Assembly: GCA_024234505.1 (NCBI GenBank) | Contig: JACKOD010000001.1 | Coordinates: forward strand, 558,001 to 622,000 | Direction of reading: 5' to 3' | DNA from: Hahellaceae bacterium | GTDB taxonomy: Bacteria; Pseudomonadota; Gammaproteobacteria; Pseudomonadales; Oleiphilaceae | DNA: 64,000 nt | In this document: positions 1 to 8,034 of the stretch, piece after piece | Position numbering within the stretch: the stretch's first letter is position 1 | Layout: each line of letters opens with the position of its first letter | Notes under the pieces: generated by a model | The model's database searches: none | Told to the model about the DNA's origin: nothing | The model's input: only the letters and a program-made list of their open reading frames with translations | Program-made: the position numbers and the translations under genes

Positions 1-906
1 CCTACACGAGAGCTGGCGTTTCAAATTGAAAAAGATGCCGTAGAACTCTCCAAATATACCGGGCTGCGCGTCTTTTCAGTGGTCGGAGGTATGGATTATC
101 AAAAGCAGAAGGACGTAATTTTTAATGAAGTGGTCGATATACTTATCGCTACTCCTGGGCGCTTGATTGACTTTTTGAATAGTAAGGACGTTTTTCTCGA
201 TCAGGTTGAAATATTGGTAATTGATGAAGCCGATCGAATGCTCGATATGGGCTTTATTCCCGATGTAAAAAGGATTATTCGCCAGACTCCGGCCACGGGG
301 CAACGTCAAACGCTGTTATTTAGTGCAACCTTCAATCAGGACGTTCTAAATTTGTCCGAGCGCTGGACAAATAATCCTAAATGGGTGGAAATTGTCGCAC
401 TGGAGCAGACCACAGACAGGGTGAATCAAAAAGTCTATTTGGTTTCGAGTGAAGAAAAACTGACAGTGATTCGCAATTATATTCGCCAAAACAAGGTTGA
501 GAGAGCCATCGTTTTCGCGAACAGAAGAGATGAGACTCGCCGCTTGCAGGAGATTCTAGAAAAGCTGGGAGTCCGTTGTGCGCTGCTTTCTGGCGAAGTT
601 CCCCAGAATAAACGAATGAAAACGTTGGAGCAGTTTAAGGAAGGCAAAATTGATGTGCTCGTGGCGACCGATGTTGCCGGAAGAGGCATTCATGTTGATG
701 GTCTTAGTCACGTATTCAACTTTAATTTACCTGAGGATCCGGAGGACTATGTCCATCGAATAGGTCGGACGGGAAGGGCCGGTTCTAGTGGTGAATCAAT
801 CAGCTTTGCTTGTGAAGACGAAGCCTTTTTACTGCCTGAAATCGAAGCCTATATCGGTAAAAAACTCGACTGTATCTACCCTGATGCCGCGCTACTGGCG
901 AGGTGA
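1..906 (+). CDS. rhlB: DEAD-box ATP-dependent RNA helicase, RhlB-like, 5' end outside window
   Basis: RNA helicase that unwinds structured RNA, in many gammaproteobacteria as a partner of the RNase E degradosome. The reading frame is open from base 1, where it encodes PTRELA (motif Ia), so the Q motif and Walker A lie upstream of the window. Visible in order: TPGR (motif Ib), DEAD followed by RMLDMGF, SAT (motif III), LVATDVAGRGIHV (motif V) and HRIGRTGRAG (motif VI). The C-terminus (SISFACEDEAFLLPEIEAYI) resembles RhlB more than RhlE, SrmB or DbpA, and there is no basic low-complexity tail. About 301 residues are visible. The RhlB assignment is inferred from the tail; the helicase family is certain. 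Confidence 0.88.
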   Translation, partial: PTRELAFQIEKDAVELSKYTGLRVFSVVGGMDYQKQKDVIFNEVVDILIATPGRLIDFLNSKDVFLDQVEILVIDEADRMLDMGFIPDVKRIIRQTPATGQRQTLLFSATFNQDVLNLSERWTNNPKWVEIVALEQTTDRVNQKVYLVSSEEKLTVIRNYIRQNKVERAIVFANRRDETRRLQEILEKLGVRCALLSGEVPQNKRMKTLEQFKEGKIDVLVATDVAGRGIHVDGLSHVFNFNLPEDPEDYVHRIGRTGRAGSSGESISFACEDEAFLLPEIEAYIGKKLDCIYPDAALLAR

Positions 907-1007
907 TTGGTAAACGCTCAGCGTGAATTGTGCGTTTGTGCTACTACTTAAGATAAAACTAATCGTAAGTTAAGACAAAAATGCCTGAAGGTTGAGGTCA
1001 AAGATAC

Positions 1008-2150
1008 ATGAAAATTATTGCCGATGAGAATATCCCTCTTTTAGACAAACTATTTGGGGTGATTGGCGAAGTCGTGCGTTTTCCCGGACGAGAAATCGAT
1101 GCTAATTGTCTCGGTGACGCAGAGATTTTGCTGGTGCGATCGGTTACTAAAGTAAATCAGCAACTTCTTGAAGGTAGTCATATTCGATTTGTAGGAACCT
1201 GTACCATTGGAACTGATCATATTGATGAGGCATATTTACAAAGCCGGGGAATAGCCTTTGCCTCTGCGCCAGCATGTAATGCAAATTCTGTAGTGGAATA
1301 TGTTTTGAGCTGTTTGTGTCTTATTTCAGAGTCTGGTGGTCGGCCTCTGGAAAAGCTGACGGTAGGCATTGTAGGGGCAGGGAATGTTGGTGGCAGGTTG
1401 GCAGAGCGGCTGCAACGAATGGGGATTCGTTGCCTGATAAATGATCCTCCGCGAGCGGATGCGGGTGCTACGGGCATGGTTTCGCTCGACGAAATTATGT
1501 CTGCAGATGTGATTAGTTTACATACCCCGTTGACGTTTGATGGCGATCACCCTACGTATCATTTGTTTGATGCTGCAAGGATTGAATCTTTAAAGTCGGG
1601 GCAGGTGCTGATTAATACGGGGCGCGGTGCAGTAGTAGATAATGCAGCATTGCTGCAAAAGTTGAATTCCGATCCGTTCAGTTGCGCGATACTTGATGTT
1701 TGGGAGGGTGAGCCTGAAATCAGTATTGAGTTGGCAAAAAAAGTAATGATTGCCACACCACATATTGCCGGTTACAGCCTTGAGGGTAAAGCCAATGGGA
1801 GTGAGCAAATCTATCAGGCGTTGTGCCAGCATGTAGGCCTGCCTGGTCGCTATGGCGCAGCCCAGTTTTTGCCTGAGCCGTTTCTCACCAAGATGACATT
1901 CTCATCGCAAGCGTCCCCTGAAAAGGCCCTGTTTTCGGCCATTAGAGCTGTTTATGATGTTCGCTCGGATCATTTAAAAACGCTCAATGCATTGACGTGC
2001 GCACCAGTGAATGTCTCCGAACAGTTTGATTATTTGCGTAAGGATTATCCGGTACGCCGGGAATTTTCTTCTTTAAAAGTTCAGCTTAAAAGTTGTGATG
2101 GTGACGTTTTAAGACGCCTGAAGTCGGCAGGGTTTAATATAAAACAATAA
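1008..2150 (+). CDS. pdxB: Erythronate-4-phosphate dehydrogenase
   Basis: Second step of the DXP-dependent pyridoxal 5'-phosphate pathway: oxidises 4-phospho-D-erythronate with NAD. At 380 residues it has the usual PdxB length. A D-2-hydroxyacid dehydrogenase fold is clear: Rossmann motif VGIVGAGNVGGR near residues 119-130, NTGRGAVVD near 203-211 (catalytic Arg), a Glu in VWEGEPE, and the catalytic His in TPHIAGYS near residue 252. The long C-terminal extension (about 280-380) is the PdxB-specific dimerisation region and separates it from SerA or LdhA. The ATG has a GAGG about 10 nt upstream. It sits 101 bp after the helicase gene on the same strand. Confidence 0.96.
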   Translation: MKIIADENIPLLDKLFGVIGEVVRFPGREIDANCLGDAEILLVRSVTKVNQQLLEGSHIRFVGTCTIGTDHIDEAYLQSRGIAFASAPACNANSVVEYVLSCLCLISESGGRPLEKLTVGIVGAGNVGGRLAERLQRMGIRCLINDPPRADAGATGMVSLDEIMSADVISLHTPLTFDGDHPTYHLFDAARIESLKSGQVLINTGRGAVVDNAALLQKLNSDPFSCAILDVWEGEPEISIELAKKVMIATPHIAGYSLEGKANGSEQIYQALCQHVGLPGRYGAAQFLPEPFLTKMTFSSQASPEKALFSAIRAVYDVRSDHLKTLNALTCAPVNVSEQFDYLRKDYPVRREFSSLKVQLKSCDGDVLRRLKSAGFNIKQ

Positions 2151-2207
2151 CGAAGTGATACGGGAAACGTCATCACACTCCAGCATAAGTTTAATGAAGA
2201 GTTCGAT

Positions 2208-2900
2208 ATGGCAGTGGCTGAACCAAAAGGAAAGGATGCCGGTGATACCTTGGAAAGCTTTGGTGACTTGGGTGTGCCAGTAGGTTCTGCTATTACGTTG
2301 GAAACCGTCAGCCCTGTTCGCAAGTTAACCGTTAAGTTATTGGGATATTCCGACGGCCGTTCTCTTATGGTATCCGCGCCAACCAGAGAGGGGAAAGAGA
2401 TTCTGTTAGAACGTGGCGAAACGGTAGCGGCACGCTTCCTTCATCGAAACAAAGTTTGTGGTTTTGAGTCAAAAGTAGTTTATCGCTCGATTCAGCCATA
2501 CAGTTACTATCATCTTGAATATCCCAAAACCTTGAATGTGGTACAGATTCGCGATTCAGAACGTGTCGATTTGAGTATTAAAGTACAAGTAGAGAGTGAG
2601 TTTGATGGGGGGATGGGGGACTGGCCTCAGAATGCCTTGATAAAAGATATCAGCAAGTCGGGAATCTCGGTTACGTCCCGCAAAGCGTTGGGCGAAGTCG
2701 GGCATGAATTAGTGCTGCGTTTCGACTTACCAGTAGCAGGCATTACGAAAAGTTTTGTTTTGGAAGCCATTATTCGCAATAGAAATGTGATTAATGCAAA
2801 AGAAGGCAAAACCGCCTATGTCTATGGTATGCAATTTCAATCACTAGAAGATTCGGACAAGCTTGCACTGGCTTCGTACACCTACGAACAAAGTTTGTGA
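2208..2900 (+). CDS. PilZ-domain protein with YcgR-like N-terminal domain
   Basis: Probable cyclic-di-GMP receptor. The C-terminal half carries both PilZ signatures: RDSER (RxxxR, residues 115-119) just before the domain and DISKSG (D/NxSxxG, 147-152) inside it. Residues about 25-110 form a separate beta-rich domain starting with VGSAITLE, matching the layout of YcgR-type flagellar brake proteins. The sequence alone does not say whether this copy controls flagella, pili or exopolysaccharide. No motility gene is nearby. The gene lies 57 bp after pdxB and 25 bp before the NAD-kinase-like gene, so the three may be co-transcribed. Only a weak purine-rich stretch precedes the ATG. Confidence 0.85.
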   Translation: MAVAEPKGKDAGDTLESFGDLGVPVGSAITLETVSPVRKLTVKLLGYSDGRSLMVSAPTREGKEILLERGETVAARFLHRNKVCGFESKVVYRSIQPYSYYHLEYPKTLNVVQIRDSERVDLSIKVQVESEFDGGMGDWPQNALIKDISKSGISVTSRKALGEVGHELVLRFDLPVAGITKSFVLEAIIRNRNVINAKEGKTAYVYGMQFQSLEDSDKLALASYTYEQSL

Positions 2901-2925
2901 GCGGGATGCGCTATTGCGTGATGCT

Positions 2926-4065
2926 ATGTTAAAACTTGGTTTATTGCTGAACCCCATTGCTGGAATGGGGGGGCCTGCCGCACTCAAAGGAAGTGATGAT
3001 TCGCTGACGGTAGCGGTAGCCCGGCGTCTGGGCATTGAAAGCAAAGTCAGATCTCGAGTAGACCAATTTCTTGCAGAGTTAGCGCGGCTGGATTGTTTGC
3101 ATCAGATTGATTTGTATTCATCTGAGGGAGCAATGGGGGTGAGTGCCGTCGATGCCGGGACTGGTCAGTGGCATCGTGGTTTCGCAATCTCCGGTGATTT
3201 GAACGATTCCTGTGTGACCACCGCTAAAGATACGATGCTGGCTGCCCAAAGTCTGCTATCACTAGGAGTTGACCTGATTTTGTTTGCTGGCGGCGACGGA
3301 ACGGCGCGTGATGTGTGTTCGGTGGTAGGAGATACGGTACCTGTATTGGGCTTGCCATCAGGCGTAAAAATGCACTCGGGCGTGTTCGCTACTTCACCTT
3401 CTTCGGCTGCGGCAGTTATTCATGCCATGATTTCCGGCGCACTTGTTACAGTGCAATTGGCTGAAGTCAGGGATATAGATGAGTCTGCGTTAAAAAAAGG
3501 TATCGTTAATAGCCGGATCTATGGTGAATTGCGAGTGCCTCAATTTGGAAATTTGGTTCAGCAGGTAAAGTGTGCTGTGCTTGATCAGGATGAACTTGTT
3601 GCAAACGAAATTGCGGCTGAAGTTGCTGATCATTACGACGCAGACGTGATTTATTTGGTAGGGGCTGGTCGAACTACCAAAGCGCTGAAAGATCTGTGGG
3701 GGGGGCAAGGTACCCTGCTTGGTGTGGATGCGTTTAAAGAAGGCTCTCTGATAGCGCGAGATTTGAATGAGCCGGCATTGTATGAGTTGGTCAAAAATGA
3801 ACCGGCTCGTTTGGTGATTTCAACCACGGGTGGGCAGGGTTTTCTTTTCGGTAGAGGTAATCAACAGCTCAGTGCTCGCGTGCTGCAGGCGATCGGCCTC
3901 AGCAATATTATGATTGTATCGAGTCGCGCCAAACTCCATCGACTGGAAAAACGCCCTTTGCTTGTAGATACTGGTGACAACAAAATGGACCAGGCACTGT
4001 GTGGGTATCGAACGATTATTACGGGATATCAGGATTTTGTGTTGTATCCGGTGGCTCATCAGTAA
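2926..4065 (+). CDS. ATP-NAD kinase family protein (COG3199-type)
   Basis: Member of the diacylglycerol/NAD kinase superfamily. The N-terminus (MLKLGLLLNPIAGMGG) and the GGDGT motif, here AGGDGTARDV, are the nucleotide-binding core; GLPSGVKMHSGVF follows. With 379 residues it is longer than NadK (about 290-300) and belongs to the less studied COG3199 group, whose substrate is not settled. I chose the ATG at 2926, which begins the conserved MLKLG segment. The frame stays open back to 2863, but that start would overlap the PilZ gene by 38 bp and add residues not typical of the family. A strong terminator follows at 4086. Confidence 0.82.
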   Translation: MLKLGLLLNPIAGMGGPAALKGSDDSLTVAVARRLGIESKVRSRVDQFLAELARLDCLHQIDLYSSEGAMGVSAVDAGTGQWHRGFAISGDLNDSCVTTAKDTMLAAQSLLSLGVDLILFAGGDGTARDVCSVVGDTVPVLGLPSGVKMHSGVFATSPSSAAAVIHAMISGALVTVQLAEVRDIDESALKKGIVNSRIYGELRVPQFGNLVQQVKCAVLDQDELVANEIAAEVADHYDADVIYLVGAGRTTKALKDLWGGQGTLLGVDAFKEGSLIARDLNEPALYELVKNEPARLVISTTGGQGFLFGRGNQQLSARVLQAIGLSNIMIVSSRAKLHRLEKRPLLVDTGDNKMDQALCGYRTIITGYQDFVLYPVAHQ

Positions 4066-4085
4066 TCATGAGTGATTTTGCTAGA

Positions 4086-4112
4086 GGGAATGCCTGTACG
4101 GCATTCCCTTTT
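4086..4112 (+). terminator. Rho-independent terminator after the NAD-kinase-like gene
   Basis: A perfect 9-bp stem, GGGAATGCC (4086-4094) and GGCATTCCC (4100-4108), closes a 5-nt loop and is followed by TTTTAT. It lies 20 bp after the stop codon. htpX converges from the other side; its transcript would form the same stem but without a good U-tract. Confidence 0.88.
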
Positions 4113-4125
4113 ATCATTGCAATAA

Positions 4126-5007
4126 TTAGCGCTGATTTTGTAATGCGGCAATGCGTAATTCAAGAGGAGGATGGCTCGAAAAAAGTGCGGCGAGACCTTG
4201 TCTTGTTCCTCGAGAAATACCGAACGCTTGCATGGTATCGGGCATTTGATCTGGCATTTCCGATTCGCTTCTGAGGCGTTGCAAGGCACCAATCATTGCG
4301 GTAGTTCCGGCTAATCTGGCGCCCATGGCATCCGCTCTGTATTCCCGCTGACGGGAGAACCACATAACAATGGTTGAGGCCAAAATGCCTAGTACGATTT
4401 CGGCAATGATACTGCTGATATAAAATGCAGGCCCGTATCCTTCCTCATTTTTAAATACCGCCTTGTCGATTATGTTGCCTATAATTCGTGAAAAGAAAAT
4501 AACGAAGGTGTTTACCACGCCCTGAATAAGCGCAAGTGTCACCATGTCGCCATTGGCAACGTGGCCTATTTCGTGCGCGAGCACGGAGCGAATTTCATCT
4601 TTGTTAAAACGCTGCAAAAGCCCGGAGCTGACAGCAACAAGTGCTTCGTTACGATTCCAGCCAGTAGCAAAGGCGTTGGATTGGGCTGAAGGGAAAACAC
4701 CGACTTCAGGCATACCGATGCCTGCGCTTTTTGCCAGTTCTTCAACCGTTTGCACCAACCATTGTTCAGCGCCGCTCTGGGGTTGGTTAATAATGATGGT
4801 GCCTGTCGATTTTTTAGCCATCCATTTCGAAAGTAAAAGTGAAATAAATGAACCGGTCATTCCAAAGACCAGCGCAAATGCCAGCAACGCCTGTAAATCT
4901 AGTCCGTTGCGGGTCATGTAGGAGCCGACACCCAGCAAATTGAGTGTAATGCTGGCTACAAAAATAACCGCAATATTAGTGGCAAGAAAAAGCAGTATGC
5001 GCATCAT
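4126..5007 (-). CDS. htpX: HtpX membrane metalloprotease (heat shock)
   Basis: Zinc-dependent inner-membrane endoprotease of envelope quality control (M48 family), overlapping in role with FtsH. Visible: two N-terminal membrane segments (residues about 3-25 and 35-58), the HEIGH zinc motif at 145-149 in VLAHEIGHVANGD, two further hydrophobic segments, and the REYRAD motif that supplies the third zinc ligand. I use the ATG at 5007 (MMRILLF...), which gives 293 residues, the same as E. coli HtpX, with AAGGA upstream. A TTG at 5016 would add three residues. A promoter with both housekeeping and heat-shock character lies upstream (5044-5072). Confidence 0.95.
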   Translation of the reverse strand: MMRILLFLATNIAVIFVASITLNLLGVGSYMTRNGLDLQALLAFALVFGMTGSFISLLLSKWMAKKSTGTIIINQPQSGAEQWLVQTVEELAKSAGIGMPEVGVFPSAQSNAFATGWNRNEALVAVSSGLLQRFNKDEIRSVLAHEIGHVANGDMVTLALIQGVVNTFVIFFSRIIGNIIDKAVFKNEEGYGPAFYISSIIAEIVLGILASTIVMWFSRQREYRADAMGARLAGTTAMIGALQRLRSESEMPDQMPDTMQAFGISRGTRQGLAALFSSHPPLELRIAALQNQR

Positions 5008-5043
5008 GAATGACAAAGTCCTTAGTGGATGATTTATGTGCTT

Positions 5044-5072
5044 ATCATAAGGCTGCAGAATTGGCTTTCAAG
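5044..5072 (-). promoter_or_regulatory. Candidate htpX promoter, sigma70 with sigma32-like overlap
   Basis: On the minus strand TTGAAA (5071-5066) and TATGAT (5049-5044) are separated by 16 bp, a good sigma70 match about 40 bp upstream of htpX. The same segment also reads CTTGAAA (5072-5066), 13 bp, then CCTTAT (5052-5047), resembling the sigma32 consensus CTTGAAA–N13–CCCCAT. In E. coli htpX is a heat-shock gene, so an overlapping arrangement is plausible. The sigma32 half is inference. Confidence 0.6.
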
Positions 5073-5158
5073 TCACACTCATCCAAATGAAGGTTACCGT
5101 TTATTTAATCGACTTAATTGTGTGGTTATTTATGGGGAGATTCTGTAGAAATTTTTAT

Positions 5159-5593
5159 TCATGCAGCGAACAAGCGGTGCATAATGTCCGCCAGCTGGGT
5201 AGATGTGCCGTGCTTAAGTAGATGGCGAATCAAATTGATGTGGGTTCGTTGCTCGTAGGGAAGCTCATGAAGTGGCTCGCTCTCTGTGCAATCGAGTAGC
5301 GCCGGGTTGCAAAGAGACGACAGCATCAGAAATGCTTCTCGGCTTAACACCGACTGGTCAATGGCTTCTCTACGTATTGTTGATTCATAACGCAAAAAGC
5401 CCTCTTCGGCCAACCAAAGCATGGTACCGAAGCAGGCTTCATGTCGCGGGCAGTGCAAGCCATATTCGTCTGGCGAATCCGGACCGGAGATATCTTCAAC
5501 AAACACGGCACCTTTACGAGGGAAAAGATGGTAAAGCTGATTTAAAATCAGCGCCGCGTCTTTGAAAAAGTCCTCAATGTGAATGTCTGCCAA
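5159..5593 (-). CDS. Conserved hypothetical protein between alaA and htpX
   Basis: A 144-residue soluble protein with no motif I can assign. It has five cysteines, including HCPRHEAC in the first half and CNPALLDC in the second, which might bind a metal but are not a known finger. No signal peptide or membrane segment. The start is TTG (MADIHIEDFF...), supported by AAGGAG 6 nt upstream and a 26-bp gap to alaA. A gene of similar size sits at the same place in Pseudomonas (alaA–unknown–htpX), which argues that it is real and co-transcribed with alaA. Function unknown. Confidence 0.7.
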   Translation of the reverse strand: MADIHIEDFFKDAALILNQLYHLFPRKGAVFVEDISGPDSPDEYGLHCPRHEACFGTMLWLAEEGFLRYESTIRREAIDQSVLSREAFLMLSSLCNPALLDCTESEPLHELPYEQRTHINLIRHLLKHGTSTQLADIMHRLFAA

Positions 5594-5619
5594 ATGTATC
5601 TCCTTCCTTCGCGTCTTCT

Positions 5620-6834
5620 TTATTGTTCGTACTGGGAAAGGAAATGGCCGAACTTGTTCAGTGCATCCGTCAGTATTTCTTTGTGAGGCAAAAATACCAC
5701 CCTTAAATGCTGGGTGTCGTTCAAGTTAAATGCCGTTCCCTGAACCAAGAGTATTTTTTCCTGACGAAGCAGGTCGAGCACCAGCTTTTCATCATCTTTG
5801 ATATGAAATTTTGCCGGGTCTAGCCTGGGGAACATATAAAGCGCGCCTTTAGGTTTTACACAAGAGACGCCGGGTATGCTGTTCAGAAGTTCCCAGGCAA
5901 CATTTCTTTGTTCATACAGGCGTCCACCGGGAATGACCAGATCGTTGATACTCTGATAGCCCCCTAGTGCCGTTTGTATTGCAAGTTGAGCAGGAACATT
6001 CGAGCAAAGCCTCATGGAAGAAAGCATTTCGAGGCCTTCGACAAGATCTGTCGCGCGGTGCTTCGCACCACTGATCACCAGCCAGCCAGCGCGATAGCCT
6101 GCAGCACGATAGTTTTTGGATAATCCATTAAAGGTAAAAAACAGCACATCGTCGGCTAACGAGGCCAGACTAATATGCTCTGCTTCGTCATATAGGATCT
6201 TGTCGTATATCTCATCCGCCAGAATAATCAGATGATGTTCACGCGCAATCTGGACGATACCTTCCAGTATTTCCTGAGGGTAAACCGATCCTGTTGGATT
6301 ATTCGGGTTGATAACAACAATCGCACGAGTGCGATTGGTAATTTTTGCCCGGATATCATTCAGGTCTGGATACCATTCTTGCTGCTCATCACAGTGATAA
6401 TGAACTGCTTTGCCGCTGCTGAGTGTGACAGCGGCAGTCCACAACGGATAGTCAGGTGAGGGGATCAGGACTTCATCTCCACTGTTCAATAATGCCTGCA
6501 TTGACATGACAATCAGTTCGCTAACGCCATTGCCCAGATAGATGTCTTCCAGCTCAACACCATTAACCTGCTTTTGCTGGGTGTAATGCATGACGGCTTT
6601 GCGTGCCGAAAATAGCCCTTTGGAGTCACTGTAGCCCTGTGCATTGGCAAGATTTCTGACGACGTCCGTTTGAATCTCTTCGGGAACATCGAAGCCAAAA
6701 GGGGCAGGATTACCAATGTTAAGTTTCAGAACGCGATGCCCCTCTTCTTCAAGGCGACGGGCTTCCTTCAATACTTCACCGCGAATGTCATAACATACGT
6801 TTTCTAACTTATTTGATTTTTTTATTGAATACAT
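5620..6834 (-). CDS. alaA: Glutamate–pyruvate aminotransferase AlaA
   Basis: PLP-dependent class I aminotransferase making alanine from pyruvate and glutamate. Visible: GNPAPFGFDVP near the N-terminus, YLGNGVSELI, the substrate-binding INPNNPTG segment, the DEIYDKI segment, and the PLP lysine in FNGLSKNYRAAGYRAGW. I placed the start at the ATG at 6834 (MYSIKKSNKLENVCYDIRGE), giving 404 residues against 405 in E. coli AlaA. The frame extends to 6930, but the extra residues look unlike the family and would run into the divergent gpx regulatory region. Confidence 0.94.
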   Translation of the reverse strand: MYSIKKSNKLENVCYDIRGEVLKEARRLEEEGHRVLKLNIGNPAPFGFDVPEEIQTDVVRNLANAQGYSDSKGLFSARKAVMHYTQQKQVNGVELEDIYLGNGVSELIVMSMQALLNSGDEVLIPSPDYPLWTAAVTLSSGKAVHYHCDEQQEWYPDLNDIRAKITNRTRAIVVINPNNPTGSVYPQEILEGIVQIAREHHLIILADEIYDKILYDEAEHISLASLADDVLFFTFNGLSKNYRAAGYRAGWLVISGAKHRATDLVEGLEMLSSMRLCSNVPAQLAIQTALGGYQSINDLVIPGGRLYEQRNVAWELLNSIPGVSCVKPKGALYMFPRLDPAKFHIKDDEKLVLDLLRQEKILLVQGTAFNLNDTQHLRVVFLPHKEILTDALNKFGHFLSQYEQ

Positions 6835-6951
6835 TTCGTTTCGCTTATAAGTACGGGCATTGCTTGTAATTCTATCTGAAACTAGCCAGAGATAAACAGG
6901 CGTTAGCGTGAGTTTGGCAGGTAACAGCAAAAATATTTTTATCGATTAGTG

Positions 6952-6985
6952 TTGTGCACAATATAAATGTGTGCAATATTATTGC
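6952..6985. promoter_or_regulatory. Palindromic operator cluster upstream of gpx–ospR
   Basis: Two palindromes lie 38-71 bp before the gpx start: TTGTGCACAA (6952-6961) and GCAATATTATTGC (6973-6985, perfect around a central T); GTGCAATAT spans 6971-6979. MarR/OhrR regulators bind such inverted repeats and usually control their own operon, so OspR is the obvious candidate. A related inverted repeat lies upstream of bcp at 60798-60832. Binding is inferred. Confidence 0.5.
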
Positions 6986-7022
6986 TCATGCATATTTTGA
7001 AAATACAGAAGGAGTGCTATCT

Positions 7023-7508
7023 ATGTCGTCTATTTATGATATTAGTGTTAAAAACATCAAGGGCCAGGATGAGAAGCTGGAGAAATATCACGGTAAGGTT
7101 TTGTTGATTGTAAATACCGCCAGCAAATGTGGTTTTACGCCTCAGTTTGAAGGGTTGGAAGGCTTGTATGAAAAGTACAATGAGGCCGGTCTGGAAGTGC
7201 TTGGATTTCCTTGTAACCAGTTTATGAGTCAGGACCCTGCGAGTAATGACGAAATTTCCCAATTTTGTTCGTTGAATTACGGCGTGACCTTCCCGATGTA
7301 TGCCAAGATTGACGTCAATGGAGAAAGCGCACATCCTCTTTATAAGTTTCTAAAATCGCAGGCGAAGGGCTTTTTGGGGATGGACTTTGTAAAGTGGAAC
7401 TTCACCAAGTTTTTGGTGAATCGCGAGGGTGAAGTAGTCAAGCGATTTGCTCCCACAGATGACCCAAAGAAAATCGAAAAAGATATTGTCGCGCTGTTAA
7501 AGGCTTAA
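7023..7508 (+). CDS. gpx: Glutathione peroxidase family protein, cysteine type
   Basis: Thiol peroxidase reducing hydrogen or organic peroxides, in bacteria usually with thioredoxin rather than glutathione. The peroxidatic residue is Cys36 (NTASKCGFTP) instead of selenocysteine. FPCNQF near 62-67 and WNFTKFL supply the conserved Gln and Trp/Asn; Cys82 (ISQFC) sits where the resolving cysteine of yeast Gpx3 lies. Start ATG at 7023 has AAGGAG 8 nt upstream; the frame extends to 6954, but that would place the operator inside the coding region. At 161 residues it has the normal bacterial length. It is followed 2 bp later by its likely regulator, ospR. Confidence 0.94.
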   Translation: MSSIYDISVKNIKGQDEKLEKYHGKVLLIVNTASKCGFTPQFEGLEGLYEKYNEAGLEVLGFPCNQFMSQDPASNDEISQFCSLNYGVTFPMYAKIDVNGESAHPLYKFLKSQAKGFLGMDFVKWNFTKFLVNREGEVVKRFAPTDDPKKIEKDIVALLKA

Positions 7509-7510
7509 AG

Positions 7511-7999
7511 ATGGCAAATTCCAACGCCTGTACTCATGATCCTTTAGCTTTGGATAATCAGGTCTGCTTTTTGCTGTATTCAGCCTCCAGAGCGGTGACG
7601 GCGGCTTACCGCCCGCTACTGACGGACCTGGAGTTAACCTATCCTCAATATCTGGTCATGCTGGTGATGTGGGAGGCTAATGTCGCAGGTAAGGCCGATT
7701 GCAAGATGACGGTAGGTCAGATCTGTGAAAAGCTGTACTTGGAGACGGGGACTATCACTCCATTAATTAAACGTCTTGAGCTGGCCGGGTTACTAACTCG
7801 AAAGCGGCTTGAAAACGATGAACGCGTTGTTTGCGTATCGCTGACGGAAAAGGGAGAAGCCTTAAAATCAAAAGCAGCAGCCATTCCGGGTGAGCTTTTG
7901 TGCCGTCTTGGAATATCCCCCGAAGCCTTATTGCCTGCAAAGCGAATGCTGGAAGAGTTAAATCAAAAGCTGCTGCCACTTCTGAAAGGGGGGGAGTAG
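7511..7999 (+). CDS. ospR: MarR-family peroxide-sensing regulator, OhrR/OspR type
   Basis: Winged-helix dimeric repressor in which oxidation of an N-terminal cysteine releases DNA. The motif LDNQVCFLLYSASRA places the reactive Cys at residue 19, followed by YRPLLTDLELTYPQYLVM, the classic OhrR/OspR N-terminus. The recognition helix region (TITPLIKRLELAGL) and the wing (RKRLENDERVVCVSLTEKG) are intact. It starts 2 bp after gpx, the same pairing as OspR with glutathione peroxidase in Pseudomonas aeruginosa, where it is followed by sagS as here. Several further cysteines (residues 7, about 58, 71) are present. OspR rather than OhrR is chosen from context. Confidence 0.88.
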   Translation: MANSNACTHDPLALDNQVCFLLYSASRAVTAAYRPLLTDLELTYPQYLVMLVMWEANVAGKADCKMTVGQICEKLYLETGTITPLIKRLELAGLLTRKRLENDERVVCVSLTEKGEALKSKAAAIPGELLCRLGISPEALLPAKRMLEELNQKLLPLLKGGE

Positions 8000-8034
8000 C
8001 AAAACTGATAGGGTGTTGCCGGGTGCCATCCGGT

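Noticed and set aside
2863..2925. Longer start for the NAD-kinase-like gene
   Set aside because: It would overlap the PilZ gene by 38 bp, and its residues do not resemble the family N-terminus; the ATG at 2926 fits.
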